Assembly (NCBI GenBank): GCA_035577545.1
Contig: DATLVI010000031.1
Span: 1 to 64,000 of the forward strand
Source: Verrucomicrobiia bacterium
Lineage (GTDB): Bacteria; Verrucomicrobiota; Verrucomicrobiia; Palsa-1439
Direction: 5' to 3'
DNA length: 64,000 nt
Part shown: positions 1-9,190 of the stretch, piece after piece
How positions within the stretch are numbered: the first letter of the stretch is position 1
Layout of the letters: every line of letters begins with the position of its first letter
Program-made: the position numbers and the translations under genes
Notes under the pieces: generated by a model
The model's input: only the letters and a program-made list of their open reading frames with translations
The model's database searches: none
Told to the model about the DNA's origin: nothing

Positions 1-1
1 T

Positions 2-1249
2 CTCGGATTTGAGCTCGGACGTTTGAAGACAGGTACTCCGCCTCGCCTCAACCGCCGCTCCATTGATTTTTCCAAGATGGACGTCCAGCCAGGAGATGAT
101 CCCATCCCATTCTTCTCCTACCGCACTCCGCCAACGTTCCACGTGGAACAATTGCCCTGTTATCTGACCTACACGACCGAGAAGACCCGGGAAGTCATCC
201 AAGCCAATCTGCACCGATCACCAATGTACTCAGGACAAATCCAAGGCGTCGGTCCTCGCTATTGCCCATCTATTGAAGACAAATTCGTGAAATTCGCCGA
301 AAAAGAGCGCCATCAGATCTTTCTGGAACCAGAAGGTCGTACCACTGACGAATTCTATGTAAATGGGGCTTCTACAAGCCTGCCGGAAGACGTGCAAATG
401 CAGATGATTCAGACTATCGTAGGTCTTGAGAACGCGCAGATCATGCGCCCGGCCTACGCGGTGGAGTATGATTATAGCCTCCCGCATCAACTTCACCCGA
501 CGATGGAGACGAAACTCATCGAAAATCTCTACTTCGCAGGACAAATCAACGGGACGTCTGGTTACGAAGAAGCGGGTGCCCAAGGCTTGGTTGCCGGTAT
601 CAACGCCGCACTCAAAACAAAGAAAACCAAACCGTTAATCCTCACTCGTGCAAATAGTTACATAGGTGTTTTGATAGACGACCTAATCACAAAAAGCACG
701 GATGAACCCTACCGTATGTTCACCTCTCGCGCTGAATATCGACTTCTTCTTCGTCAGGACAACGCCGATCTCCGCCTCACACCTCTCGGCCGAAACGTTG
801 GCTCCGTCTCGGATGAGCATTGGGCTCTCTTCGACCAAAAGCGCCGTGGCATCGACTGCGAGATCGATCGCCTACGCAAATTGCGCGATGGATCCTTCAC
901 GTATGCCGAAATCCTTCGTCGCCCGGAGATCACGTACAATTCGCTTTCGATCGCCGACGCGACTCTTCCAGCTGATGTAACTCAAGAAGTTGAGATTCAA
1001 CTGAAATACGAAGGCTATATCGCTCGCGATCTTGAACAAATCGAACGGTTCCGCAAGCTAGAAGATAAAAGCCTCCCAGGCTGGTTGGATTACGATAAAA
1101 TAGCCGCGCTCCGCTTCGAATCCCGCCAGAAGTTGACGCGCTTTCGACCAGACTCGATTGGCCAGGCGTCTCGAATTCCGGGCGTCACGCCTGCAGACAT
1201 CGCAATCCTTCTCGTTTGGATCAAGCGGGCAGCAAACGCAGCTACCTAA
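2..1249 (+). CDS. mnmG: MnmG (GidA), tRNA uridine-5-carboxymethylaminomethyl modification enzyme, C-terminal two thirds
   Basis: FAD-dependent enzyme that, with MnmE, installs the cmnm5 group on U34 of certain tRNAs. The reading frame is open from base 2, so the gene begins before the window. The visible part starts in the signature [11 protein letters not shown], then shows [18 protein letters not shown], the FAD-contacting [13 protein letters not shown], the [20 protein letters not shown] segment and the C-terminal helical region with LKYEGYI. About 415 of the usual 620 or so residues are present. The stop TAA (1247-1249) overlaps the stop of convergent carA by a few bases, so there is no room for a separate terminator. 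No frameshift is seen. The TTG at 23 is an internal leucine codon, not a start. Confidence 0.97.
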   Translation, partial: LGFELGRLKTGTPPRLNRRSIDFSKMDVQPGDDPIPFFSYRTPPTFHVEQLPCYLTYTTEKTREVIQANLHRSPMYSGQIQGVGPRYCPSIEDKFVKFAEKERHQIFLEPEGRTTDEFYVNGASTSLPEDVQMQMIQTIVGLENAQIMRPAYAVEYDYSLPHQLHPTMETKLIENLYFAGQINGTSGYEEAGAQGLVAGINAALKTKKTKPLILTRANSYIGVLIDDLITKSTDEPYRMFTSRAEYRLLLRQDNADLRLTPLGRNVGSVSDEHWALFDQKRRGIDCEIDRLRKLRDGSFTYAEILRRPEITYNSLSIADATLPADVTQEVEIQLKYEGYIARDLEQIERFRKLEDKSLPGWLDYDKIAALRFESRQKLTRFRPDSIGQASRIPGVTPADIAILLVWIKRAANAAT

Positions 1250-2421
1250 TCCGTCTTCCGCCAATCGAGAATCATCTGCCGGAATTCTTCAAACAGCCGA
1301 TCTGCATCGTGAGGTCCAGGCGAAGCTTCGGGATGGTACTGAACGCTGAAGATCGGCAGTTTTTTATGCCGCATTCCTTCCACTGTTTGATCATTCAGGT
1401 TTATCTGCGAAATCTGCACTGCGTCCTGCCCGAGACTCTGAGGATCCACCGCAAATCCATGATTCTGAGAAGTAATTGATACACGGCCACTTAGAACGTC
1501 CTTTACAGGTTGATTGGCCCCACGATGGCCGAATTTCAGCTTGAAGGTCCTTCCCCCGAAAGCGAATCCCAGTATTTGATGCCCCAAGCAAATTCCGAAG
1601 ATCGGGACCTCACCCATGAGCTCACGCACCGAGGCGTGCGCGTAATCCAAAGCCTCCGGATCCCCAGGGCCGTTGGATAAAAACACGCCTTGCGGTTTGT
1701 ACTTCATCACTTCTTCAGCTGTCGCCGTGGCCGGAACGACTTGAACACGGAATCCGCGCTGGCGTAGCTTTCGAAGGATGTTGTATTTAATGCCAAAATC
1801 AAATGCCACGATCGGAATGTCGGCTTGAGGCAAGGCGCTTGAATACTCCATCCGCCCATCCGCCCGATGATCAACCTTCCACCCATGGCTCAGGTCGTCC
1901 TGTGGGTCCCATACAAACGCCTGCGGATGCGTGACTTCCTTCACGTAGTCAACACCAACGATGCCCTTCCATTCCCGCGCGCGCACTACCGCCTCCTTAT
2001 CACTTAGACCTTCAGTCGATATACAAGATTTCATGGCGCCTTTAATGCGTAATATTTTTGTCAAGGAACGAGTGTCTATTCCTTGAACTCCGGCAATCTT
2101 ATACTTCTCAAGATACTTGGGCAGAGTATTTTGCGCACGCCAATTGGAGGCGATTCCCGAAAGCTCCCGTATGACGAACCCAGAAACGTGCGGCCGCCAG
2201 CTCTCTACGTCCGCCGGGTTTACTCCGTAGTTCCCAATCTGCGGGTAGGTCATCGCGACGATCTGGCCTTTATACGACGGATCGGTCAGAATCTCCTGAT
2301 AACCCGTCATCGAAGTATTGAAGACCGCTTCACCGCACGCAGTGGCTTTCGCTCCGAAGCCAGTGCCGCGATAAATCGTCCCATCTTCGAGCGCGAAAAT
2401 TCCGTCCAGTTCCGTTGTCAT
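1246..2421 (-). CDS. carA: Carbamoyl-phosphate synthase small subunit (glutaminase)
   Basis: Hydrolyses glutamine and passes ammonia to CarB for carbamoyl phosphate, the first step of pyrimidine and arginine synthesis. The protein has 391 residues, normal for CarA. The N-terminal CarA domain starts [15 protein letters not shown]. The class-I glutamine amidotransferase domain carries Cys278 in GICLGHQ, His363 and Glu365 in [11 protein letters not shown]. The ATG at 2421 was chosen because it lies in an ATGA overlap with the pyrC stop and begins the conserved domain; an open frame extends 45 codons further upstream but only through pyrC. Last gene of the pyr operon. The carB partner is not in this window. 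Confidence 0.97.
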   Translation of the reverse strand: MTTELDGIFALEDGTIYRGTGFGAKATACGEAVFNTSMTGYQEILTDPSYKGQIVAMTYPQIGNYGVNPADVESWRPHVSGFVIRELSGIASNWRAQNTLPKYLEKYKIAGVQGIDTRSLTKILRIKGAMKSCISTEGLSDKEAVVRAREWKGIVGVDYVKEVTHPQAFVWDPQDDLSHGWKVDHRADGRMEYSSALPQADIPIVAFDFGIKYNILRKLRQRGFRVQVVPATATAEEVMKYKPQGVFLSNGPGDPEALDYAHASVRELMGEVPIFGICLGHQILGFAFGGRTFKLKFGHRGANQPVKDVLSGRVSITSQNHGFAVDPQSLGQDAVQISQINLNDQTVEGMRHKKLPIFSVQYHPEASPGPHDADRLFEEFRQMILDWRKTD

Positions 2422-3698
2422 TTCGATTGTTTCTTGAACTCGTGCCAGACGACATTGCCTTTCACGATCGTCGCCAGTGCCTGCCCACGAAATTTCCATC
2501 CGTGGAACGGTGAGTTGCGTGACTTGCTCGCCGACTGCGTGACATCGTAAGTCCACTCGCGTTCCGGGTCAATGACCGTGATGTTCGCGTCCGCACCGAT
2601 CGAAAGCGTGCCTTCCTTCAAGCGCAGTAATCGCGCCGGGTTCACCGTGAATGTTTCGACGAGAGTTCGCAGGCTGAGAACTTTCTTTCGCACGAGTTCG
2701 AGTGAAAGCGCCAGCTCTGTTTCCAGGCCGATAATCCCGAACGGCGCGACATCGAATTCCACTTCCTTCTCGTACGTGCAATGCGGCGCGTGATCGCTGC
2801 CGATAATCTCCAGCGTGCCGTCTGCAAGTCCCGCCCACAGTGCTTCGCGGTCGCGTTCCGTACGCAATGGTGGATTCATTTTATAATTCGTGTCGTAGGT
2901 CTTCACAGATTCTTCCGTCAACGTGAAGTGATGCGGGCACGCCTCGCCGGTAATTTTAATCCCGCGCTTTTTTGCCTGACGGATGAGTTCCACCGAACGC
3001 GCCGAGGAAATGTGCAGGCAATGGATGTGCCAGTCCACCTGCTCGGCAATCAAAATATTCCGCGCCACGATCACGTCTTCACCTATCGACGGCCAGCCGC
3101 GCAGGCCGAGCGCCGCGCTCCAATGACCTTCGTTCATCATGCCGTCCGCGACCAAATTATAATCCTGGCAATGATCGAGCACGGGAAGGTCAAACATCTT
3201 CGCGTACTCGACGGCTCGGCGCATCAACTCATTATTCTGCACACAATGGCCATCGTCGGTGATGGCCACCACGCCGGCTTTCTTCAACGATCCAATTGGC
3301 GCCAACTCTTCACCCTTCAACTCCCTCGTGATCGCGCCTGTCGGAAACACATTCACGCACGCGGCTTCCGCAGCGCGTTGTTTCATGAAGGCGATCGTGC
3401 CCGCATTGTCCGCTGGCGGTGTTGTGTTGGGCATGCAGACCACCGAAGTGAACCCACCGCGCGCGGCGCAAAGCGTTCCCGTCGCAAACGTTTCCTTGTC
3501 ACTTCGTCCCGGCTCGCGCAAATGCACGTGCATATCGATCAACCCGGGCGTGACAATCTTGCCAGCAGCCTCGATCACTTCCGCGTCCTTTGCTGCGGCG
3601 GCAGTAATCTTGCCGTCCACCACGAACACGTCGCGGACTTCGTCCACGTTGTTCGCGGGGTCGATCACGCGACCGCCCTTGATGACCAGCGAACTCAT
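2418..3698 (-). CDS. pyrC: Dihydroorotase, class I
   Basis: Zinc amidohydrolase that interconverts carbamoyl aspartate and dihydroorotate. The protein has 426 residues, matching the long class-I bacterial type. Expected metal ligands are visible: His57 and His59 in [11 protein letters not shown], Asp148/149 in ITDDG, His176 in LDHCQD, His229 in LHISSA and the catalytic Asp302 in GSDHAPH, so it should be active rather than a PyrC' pseudo-enzyme. The start at 3698 has a GGAGG ribosome site about 8 nt upstream and overlaps the pyrB stop as ATGA. The stop overlaps the carA start in the same way. Confidence 0.97.
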   Translation of the reverse strand: MSSLVIKGGRVIDPANNVDEVRDVFVVDGKITAAAAKDAEVIEAAGKIVTPGLIDMHVHLREPGRSDKETFATGTLCAARGGFTSVVCMPNTTPPADNAGTIAFMKQRAAEAACVNVFPTGAITRELKGEELAPIGSLKKAGVVAITDDGHCVQNNELMRRAVEYAKMFDLPVLDHCQDYNLVADGMMNEGHWSAALGLRGWPSIGEDVIVARNILIAEQVDWHIHCLHISSARSVELIRQAKKRGIKITGEACPHHFTLTEESVKTYDTNYKMNPPLRTERDREALWAGLADGTLEIIGSDHAPHCTYEKEVEFDVAPFGIIGLETELALSLELVRKKVLSLRTLVETFTVNPARLLRLKEGTLSIGADANITVIDPEREWTYDVTQSASKSRNSPFHGWKFRGQALATIVKGNVVWHEFKKQSK

Positions 3699-4645
3699 TC
3701 CGCGCCCTCCGTGGAATGTTTCCCACCCGCGCAGAGAAACAGTACGGCCATGCGCACGGCGAGTCCGTTCGTGACCTGCTCCAAAATCACCGAGCGCACG
3801 CAATCCGCAATCTCGCTGTCAATTTCAACACCGCGATTGATCGGTCCGGGGTGCATGATCATGGCGTCGGGCTTGGTCCGCGCGAAGCGCTCCTTGTTCA
3901 GGCCAAACATCGCCGCGTATTCGCCGATGCCCGGGAACATCGTCATGCGCTGGCGCTCATGTTGAATGCGCAACAGATTAATCACGTCTGCGTCGCGAAT
4001 CGCCTCGTCGATGTCGTGGGTCACGCGGCAGCCGAATTCCTCAAACACGCGTGGCACGAGTGTCGACGGTCCCGCCAGCGTGACGCGCGCGCCGAGTTTG
4101 GTCAGCAGCCAGATATTTGAGCGCGCGACGCGCGAGTACAAGATGTCGCCGAGGATGGTCACGTTGAGCCCCGCGATGCGTCCCTTCTTCTCGCGAATCG
4201 TGAACGCATCCAGCAACGCCTGCGTCGGGTGCTCATGGGCGCCGTCGCCGGCGTTGATCACGCTCGCCTTCAAGAGCCGCGATAAAAAATGCGGCGCACC
4301 CGCCGCCGAGTGACGGATGACGATGATGTCGGTGTTCAACGCCTGCAGATTCAGCGCGGTATCCTTCAGCGTCTCGCCCTTGACGATGCTCGAGGCGGAC
4401 GTCGTAATGTTAATCACGTCGGCGGAGAGTCGTTTCGCCGCCAGCTCAAAACTTGTGCGCGTGCGTGTCGACGGCTCGATAAACAAATTCACCATCGTCT
4501 TGCCGCGCAATGAGGGCACCTTCTTCACCGTACGTTCGCCGACCTGCTTGAATGCCGCCGCTGTGTCGAGCACGCAATTAATTTCATCCACCGTCAGATC
4601 CTGGATGCCAAGCAGATCTTTGTGATTCCACGGGGTGGTTGTCAT
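3695..4645 (-). CDS. pyrB: Aspartate carbamoyltransferase catalytic subunit
   Basis: Condenses carbamoyl phosphate with aspartate, the committed pyrimidine step. It has 316 residues. The carbamoyl-phosphate loop [13 protein letters not shown] lies at about 55-67, followed by the [12 protein letters not shown] loop, HPTQALLDA and the C-terminal [14 protein letters not shown]. No pyrI regulatory gene is adjacent, and an active PyrC follows. This suggests either a catalytic trimer regulated only at expression level or a complex with dihydroorotase, as known for some bacteria. Start ATG overlaps the pyrR stop as ATGA. Confidence 0.97.
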   Translation of the reverse strand: MTTTPWNHKDLLGIQDLTVDEINCVLDTAAAFKQVGERTVKKVPSLRGKTMVNLFIEPSTRTRTSFELAAKRLSADVINITTSASSIVKGETLKDTALNLQALNTDIIVIRHSAAGAPHFLSRLLKASVINAGDGAHEHPTQALLDAFTIREKKGRIAGLNVTILGDILYSRVARSNIWLLTKLGARVTLAGPSTLVPRVFEEFGCRVTHDIDEAIRDADVINLLRIQHERQRMTMFPGIGEYAAMFGLNKERFARTKPDAMIMHPGPINRGVEIDSEIADCVRSVILEQVTNGLAVRMAVLFLCAGGKHSTEGAE

Positions 4646-5172
4646 CGCTCGATCACCACCTCATCTTTACCGTCGATCTCCGTCAGCCGCACCCGGACGC
4701 GTTCGCCAGTCGATGTCGGCACATTCTTGCCCACGTAATCGGGCCGAATCGGCAGCTCGCGGTGACCACGATCGATCAGGGTGGCCAATTGAATCCGCCG
4801 CGGCCTGCCGAAATCGCTGATCTCGTCCAGCGCCGCGCGAATCGTCCGCCCGGTGAATAGCACGTCGTCCACCAGCACGACCGCCCGGTTGGCGACATCG
4901 AACGTAACATTGGATGGTCCCACTTTCGGCGGCGCATCGCGCAACGCGAGGTCATCACGGTGCATGGAGATGTCCAGCTCGCCGACGGGAAACTCGCGTT
5001 TGAGAATCGCCCCGACCTTCGCGGCCAGCCGTCGCGCCAGCGGCGCGCCATGGGTATGGATACCAATGAACACCAGCGCATCGGCCTCGGGGTTATGCTC
5101 GACAACCTCGTGCGCCATGCGAGTCAGCGCCCGCTCCAGTGCCGCGCCGTCCATGAGTACCGTCGCGTTCAT
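4642..5172 (-). CDS. pyrR: PyrR, pyrimidine operon attenuation regulator / uracil phosphoribosyltransferase
   Basis: RNA-binding regulator that senses UMP/UTP and represses the pyr operon; many members also have uracil phosphoribosyltransferase activity. The protein has 176 residues. The PRPP-binding loop [15 protein letters not shown] lies at 98-112, and the basic [19 protein letters not shown] segment is typical of PyrR. It is the first gene of pyrR-pyrB-pyrC-carA. Its start codon directly follows the U-run of an intrinsic terminator, and a PyrR-type RNA hairpin lies further upstream, so autogenous attenuation is likely. A separate upp gene exists at 23707, so uracil salvage does not depend on PyrR. 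Confidence 0.95.
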   Translation of the reverse strand: MNATVLMDGAALERALTRMAHEVVEHNPEADALVFIGIHTHGAPLARRLAAKVGAILKREFPVGELDISMHRDDLALRDAPPKVGPSNVTFDVANRAVVLVDDVLFTGRTIRAALDEISDFGRPRRIQLATLIDRGHRELPIRPDYVGKNVPTSTGERVRVRLTEIDGKDEVVIER

Positions 5173-5177
5173 GGCAT

Positions 5178-5210
5178 AAAAAAAACCGCTCGCCCCAGTT
5201 GGGCAAACGG
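5178..5210 (-). terminator. Intrinsic terminator (attenuator) in the pyr leader
   Basis: On the minus strand a 10-bp stem, CCGTTTGCCC / GGGCGAGCGG with two G-U pairs, closes a 5-nt loop and is followed by eight T residues. The ATG of pyrR lies 5 nt beyond the T run. The purine-rich right arm is also the only nearby sequence that could act as ribosome site for pyrR, so the hairpin could stop transcription and mask translation start. Confidence 0.85.
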
Positions 5211-5248
5211 CCTCATTAAAATATCTGTGTCTTTTATCATCGCTCCTT

Positions 5249-5267
5249 GTCGGCCTCTCGGACCAAC
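5249..5267 (-). promoter_or_regulatory. pyrR leader: Probable PyrR-binding RNA hairpin
   Basis: The transcript reads GUUGGUC-CGAGA-GGCCGAC, a 7-bp stem holding the UCC-GAGAGG core. This is close to the known PyrR binding loop (UCCNGNGAGG), with the loop one base shorter. It sits about 40 nt before the attenuator terminator and in front of pyrR itself, as expected for an anti-antiterminator. The match is by eye, without a covariance model. Confidence 0.7.
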
Positions 5268-5296
5268 TTAAAGGTGCTCTGGAAAACTCTGCTTGC

Positions 5297-5542
5297 CTAC
5301 GAGCTCGACTGCTTTCGCGACCTGCGCCAGTTCGACCGATGTTTTACGATCCAGTCGAGTAGGGCCCGTTCAAAACCGATGTCGTACCCCACCTTTTCGC
5401 TTTCGATCCACTTATGACGAAGGATCTCTTCGCGCTCGGCCAAAAACTCCCGGTACAGCGCCGAGTTCATCACCATATCTTTCGAATCGCCGTTCATTTC
5501 GGGCCTGTCACTCACGGCATAACGCTCTGGCCTGATCATCAT
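5297..5542 (-). CDS. Small conserved protein with KWIESEK motif (unknown function), copy 1
   Basis: Small soluble protein of up to 81 residues; an internal ATG at residue 16 is an alternative start. The core is REEILRHKWIESEKVGYDIG followed by E-ALLDW--KHRSNWRRSR. A second protein with the same core is encoded at 37449-37670, so the family is real although I cannot name a function. It lies alone between the pyr leader and an epimerase gene. There is no signal peptide or membrane segment, and it is rich in Glu, Lys and Arg. Confidence 0.75.
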   Translation of the reverse strand: MMIRPERYAVSDRPEMNGDSKDMVMNSALYREFLAEREEILRHKWIESEKVGYDIGFERALLDWIVKHRSNWRRSRKQSSS

Positions 5543-5611
5543 CGGGAAGCATCCCTTATACCACTCACTTGGGGCCGGTTTATAACATACGACCGACTGA
5601 AATGCAACGAT

Positions 5612-6607
5612 TCAGTTACGCCCGCGGCGATCGGCTTGGACGTCTTCCGCGCGCTGAAATTCGATCGTCAACCGCAGGATTTCGTCGAGGGACTTCGTTG
5701 GACGCCAGCCCATCAGCTGGTAAATCTTGTCGATGCTCGGCACCCGCCGCCGCATGTCCTCAAAGCCTTTGGCATACGCCTGGTCGTAAGGGACCAACCG
5801 CAACTCGGATCGGCTTTCGGTCAATTCCTTGACCCGCCGGGCTAATTCGATGATCGAAACCTCTTCCGTACTACCAATGTTGTAGACCTGGCCCACAGCC
5901 CGCGGCTGGTTCGGCAGTGCCGCCAACGCCCGCACCACGTCGGTTACATGGCAAAAACAGCGTGTTTGCTTCCCATCGCCATGAATCGCGATCGGCTCAT
6001 CCCGCAGCGCAGCCTGCACAAATCGCGGCACGACCATGCCGTAGCGCCCCGTCTGGCGTTGCCCGACAGTATTGAAAAGCCTCACTACAAACACCGGCAT
6101 CTTCTTCTCATGCCAATACGCGAGCGCCAGGAATTCATCCAGCAGTTTCGAGCATGCGTAACTCCACCGGCCGAATGTTGGGGGTCCGATCAAAAGGTCG
6201 TCATCCTCCCGGAAATTATCTCGCTCGCTCTTTCCGTAAACCTCTGATGTGGAAGTCAGTAGCAACCCAGTTTTGTGTTTTGCGGCGGCTGCCAGGACAT
6301 TCTCCGTGCCGCGGATATTGTTCTCGATCGTGAATACCGGGCTGCGCACAACAAGTTCGACTCCCACCGCCGCCGCAAAGTGATAGATGAAATCCACCTG
6401 GTCAACCAGCGGCGCAAGATCGGCACTATTGAGAATGGAGCCTTTCGTGAAATGGAAATTTGGATTATCCCGCAGATGGGCAATGTTCGCGAGCGAACCC
6501 GTGCTCAGGTCGTCGATGACAAAGACCTCCTTGCCCTCCGTCACCAAAGACTCCGCCAGGTGCGATCCAATAAAACCAGCCCCGCCAGTGATTAGCACAC
6601 GCTGCAC
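5612..6607 (-). CDS. NAD-dependent sugar-nucleotide epimerase/dehydratase (extended SDR)
   Basis: 331-residue extended short-chain dehydrogenase. The N-terminal Rossmann motif TGGAGFIGSH is at 7-16, Asp-rich IDDLSTG follows, and the active-site STSEVYG and YACSK motifs give the catalytic Ser/Tyr/Lys. The family includes UDP-glucose 4-epimerase, UDP-glucuronate decarboxylase and dTDP-glucose dehydratase. The HGDGKQTRCFCHVTDVV and VYNIGS segments resemble UDP-glucose epimerase or UDP-xylose synthase, but substrate cannot be fixed from sequence alone. The start codon is GTG. Likely role is precursor supply for surface polysaccharide. Confidence 0.85.
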   Translation of the reverse strand: MQRVLITGGAGFIGSHLAESLVTEGKEVFVIDDLSTGSLANIAHLRDNPNFHFTKGSILNSADLAPLVDQVDFIYHFAAAVGVELVVRSPVFTIENNIRGTENVLAAAAKHKTGLLLTSTSEVYGKSERDNFREDDDLLIGPPTFGRWSYACSKLLDEFLALAYWHEKKMPVFVVRLFNTVGQRQTGRYGMVVPRFVQAALRDEPIAIHGDGKQTRCFCHVTDVVRALAALPNQPRAVGQVYNIGSTEEVSIIELARRVKELTESRSELRLVPYDQAYAKGFEDMRRRVPSIDKIYQLMGWRPTKSLDEILRLTIEFQRAEDVQADRRGRN

Positions 6608-6681
6608 GATGTCTTAAAGTAACTACTCCCGCATGAAAAATCCACAGAAACCTAAGGAGAACAGAGTTACCCCTGATTCAA

Positions 6682-7428
6682 TTAGCGGCCTTTTGGAATT
6701 TCGCGTCCGAGCTTTTCCAGCACTGCCTTCATATCCTCCCACACTTCTTTCTTCGCGGGTGGGTTCCTCAGTAGGTAGGCGGGGTGAAAGGTCGGCATGA
6801 TCGGGATGCTTCGGAAGGTATACCAATGACCGCGCATTTTGGTGATCCCCAGTTGCACGTCCAGCAAGGCGCGGACAGCAGTGGCACCGAGCGCTACAAT
6901 CACCTTCGGTTGGATGAGTTCGATTTGTGACAACAGGTACGGCAGACAGTTCGCCACTTCGTCGGGCAATGGTGTGCGGTTTTGTGGTGGACGACACTTC
7001 AGCACGTTGGCGATATAAACTTCTTCGCGTTTGCAGCCCATCGCCGCGATGATCTTTGTGAGCAAATCGCCGGCGCGTCCCACGAACGGGATACCTTGCA
7101 TGTCTTCGTCATGTCCCGGGGCTTCACCGACAAACATGATTTCCGCGCGCGTACTGCCCACACCGAAAACGACGCTATGGCGGCAACGTGACAACTCGCC
7201 GCATTTCACGCATACTTTCGCCCGCGCCTCGACCGCCGCGAGTTCGGTGGTGTGGTCGGCAGGTGTAGTCGCCGCTGTCCCCAGCGGCGAACTCGTGCCC
7301 ATCGCTACAGGAGGCTTGCCCAGCTCCTCCATCGTCCTGTTCGACACTTCGACATGGGTCACGCCGGAGCGCTTCATATCTTCCAGCACCTTGATGGTTC
7401 CGTCGATGATTTCGTTCAGCTCTCGCAC
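6682..7428 (-). CDS. udg: Uracil-DNA glycosylase, family 4 (Fe-S cluster type)
   Basis: Removes uracil from DNA in base-excision repair. The 248-residue protein has a roughly 60-residue N-terminal extension, then the four cluster ligands Cys73, Cys76, Cys145 and Cys161 with family-4 spacing. Motif GEAPGHDED (101-109) activates water and [11 protein letters not shown] holds the C-terminal catalytic His. The GTG start lies inside the last codons of rluD (13-bp overlap in another frame), so translation is probably coupled. It ends a minus-strand run that begins with macA. Confidence 0.9.
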   Translation of the reverse strand: MRELNEIIDGTIKVLEDMKRSGVTHVEVSNRTMEELGKPPVAMGTSSPLGTAATTPADHTTELAAVEARAKVCVKCGELSRCRHSVVFGVGSTRAEIMFVGEAPGHDEDMQGIPFVGRAGDLLTKIIAAMGCKREEVYIANVLKCRPPQNRTPLPDEVANCLPYLLSQIELIQPKVIVALGATAVRALLDVQLGITKMRGHWYTFRSIPIMPTFHPAYLLRNPPAKKEVWEDMKAVLEKLGREIPKGR

Positions 7429-8318
7429 ATTTTCACCATGTCGTCCGGCACCGGCGTGGTGAACTCCACGAATTCCTGCGAACGCGGGTGCGTGAAGCCG
7501 AGTTTATAGGCGTGCAGCAACGGCCGGGCAACCGAAATGTTTGTCGGACGCGCGCGCCCATACGTCGCGTCACCCATAACGGGATGACCGATGTGCGCCA
7601 TGTGGACGCGGATCTGGTGCGTGCGGCCGGTGTGAATATGCGCCTCCACGAGCGCAAAGTCGGCGAATTGCTTTAGCACGCGGTAGTCCGTCACCGCGGG
7701 CCGTCCCCGCGAAGCGCGCGCGGACATCTTCTTGCGGTCGCGTTCACTGCGGCCAATGACTGTTTCGATTCGTCCGCTTGGCCGGACGAATTTTCCCCAG
7801 CAGACCGTTCGGTAGATTTTCTTCACTTCGCGGGATTTGAATTGCGCCACCAGCGCCCTGTGGGCGAAGTCCGTTTTTGCGACTACAATGCAGCCGCTTG
7901 TGCCCTTGTCCAGCCGGTGCACGATGCCGGGACGTTCCACGCCGCCGATCCCCGCCAGCTCGCCGCGACAATGATGCAGGAGCGCGTTGACGAGCGTGTG
8001 TTCGTAGTTCCCCGCTGCGGGATGCACCACCAGGCCGGCGGGTTTATTCACGACGATCAGGTCGTCGTCTTCGAAGAGAACATCCAGCGCGATTTCTTCC
8101 GGCTGTGTTGCGAGCGGACGCGGCGGCGGGATTTCGACACGGACCTTGTCGCCGGCGCGCACCTTGTAACTGGCTTTGACCGCCCCACCATTGACAAGGA
8201 CATGACCTTGCTCGATCAACTTCTGCAGAAAGGCGCGGGAATGCTCGGCGAGTTCCCCGCGCAGGTATTGGTCGAGGCGTTGCCCCACCGTATCTTTAAC
8301 AACTACGTGTGCCGACAT
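7416..8318 (-). CDS. rluD: RluD-family 23S rRNA pseudouridine synthase
   Basis: Converts uridines of 23S rRNA to pseudouridine; RluD-type enzymes act near positions 1911-1917 in E. coli. It has 300 residues with an N-terminal S4 RNA-binding domain (about 12-65) and a catalytic domain with Asp137 in HRLDKGTSG, plus [11 protein letters not shown] and GDATYGR. The ATG at 8318 is preferred over the upstream TTG because GGGA sits 5 nt before it. The paralogous RluA/RluC types cannot be fully excluded. It lies 18 nt after lgt and overlaps the glycosylase gene. Confidence 0.92.
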   Translation of the reverse strand: MSAHVVVKDTVGQRLDQYLRGELAEHSRAFLQKLIEQGHVLVNGGAVKASYKVRAGDKVRVEIPPPRPLATQPEEIALDVLFEDDDLIVVNKPAGLVVHPAAGNYEHTLVNALLHHCRGELAGIGGVERPGIVHRLDKGTSGCIVVAKTDFAHRALVAQFKSREVKKIYRTVCWGKFVRPSGRIETVIGRSERDRKKMSARASRGRPAVTDYRVLKQFADFALVEAHIHTGRTHQIRVHMAHIGHPVMGDATYGRARPTNISVARPLLHAYKLGFTHPRSQEFVEFTTPVPDDMVKMCES

Positions 8319-8335
8319 CGTTCCCAATCATCGTC

Positions 8336-9181
8336 TCAGGCCGTACGAAGTTTCACGGTTTTGGGCGACAGCCACAGCGCCAGCGAAGCCACTGCGATCA
8401 TCGTGATCGCCACGATCTGGCCAATCGTCAACACGCCAAAATAGAAGGTGTAGTAATCGCCCCGGAAGAATTCCACGCCCAAGCGAAGCGCGCCGTAGCT
8501 GAGCACGTACAACCACCACACCTGGCCGTCGAAGCGTTTGTGGCGGTAGAACAGGCTCAGTCCGCCGAAGATGGCCAGGTTGCCGAGCGCTTCATAGATT
8601 TCCGTCGGATGCACCGGCAAGGATGCACTCGCTGAAATCTTCACCAACTTATGTTGCAGATGGTCCAGGAACGGCGCGCTCCCGATCGGTCTGCCGGTTG
8701 CATCAAAGATTGCGGGAAACCGAACGCCTAACGGAAACCCATCGGAACACACTTTCCCATAACAGCAACCGTTGAAGAAGCAGCCCATGCGACCGAAGGC
8801 GTGGCCGAGCGCGATCGACGGCGCAAAAACATCCAACAATTTCGGAAGCGGCAGCCGCTTGAGCCGCGCGTACACCACCGCCGTGACGGTCGCGAGAATG
8901 AATCCACCGTAAAACACAAACCCCTCTCGCAGCGACCGCACCCCGTCCGCGTGCCAGCCGGCAATGAAATCGTCCCAGAAGAAAATGATGTGAAACAGCT
9001 TCCCGCCCAGCATTCCCGCAACAATCAACCATACGCCCAGATCGCTGATCTGATCGGCACTGATTCCCTCACTGCGCGCCCGCCGGCCCGCCACCGCCAG
9101 CCCCACGATGAACCCGATGGCCACGAGCACACCGTAGGTATGGATGTCGAGCGGGCCAAAACGAATGAAGATGGGATGCAC
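8336..9181 (-). CDS. lgt: Prolipoprotein diacylglyceryl transferase
   Basis: Inner-membrane enzyme that transfers diacylglycerol from phosphatidylglycerol to the lipobox cysteine of lipoproteins. It has 281 residues and about seven hydrophobic segments. The family signature appears as GRMGCFFNGCCYG, in the Cys-rich variant seen in several phyla; HTYGVLVAIGF is also typical. The GTG start is preceded by AGGAAGAG, which overlaps the TAG stop of the TolC-like gene. The window encodes several lipoproteins (25593, 31011, 31991, 34549) that would be its substrates. Confidence 0.93.
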   Translation of the reverse strand: MHPIFIRFGPLDIHTYGVLVAIGFIVGLAVAGRRARSEGISADQISDLGVWLIVAGMLGGKLFHIIFFWDDFIAGWHADGVRSLREGFVFYGGFILATVTAVVYARLKRLPLPKLLDVFAPSIALGHAFGRMGCFFNGCCYGKVCSDGFPLGVRFPAIFDATGRPIGSAPFLDHLQHKLVKISASASLPVHPTEIYEALGNLAIFGGLSLFYRHKRFDGQVWWLYVLSYGALRLGVEFFRGDYYTFYFGVLTIGQIVAITMIAVASLALWLSPKTVKLRTA

Positions 9182-9190
9182 AGGCTCTTC

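Noticed and set aside
2781-3965. Long plus-strand frame (394 codons) over pyrC and pyrB
   Set aside because: Shadow frame of two fully conserved enzymes; rich in His and Arg as expected for antisense of GC-rich coding DNA.
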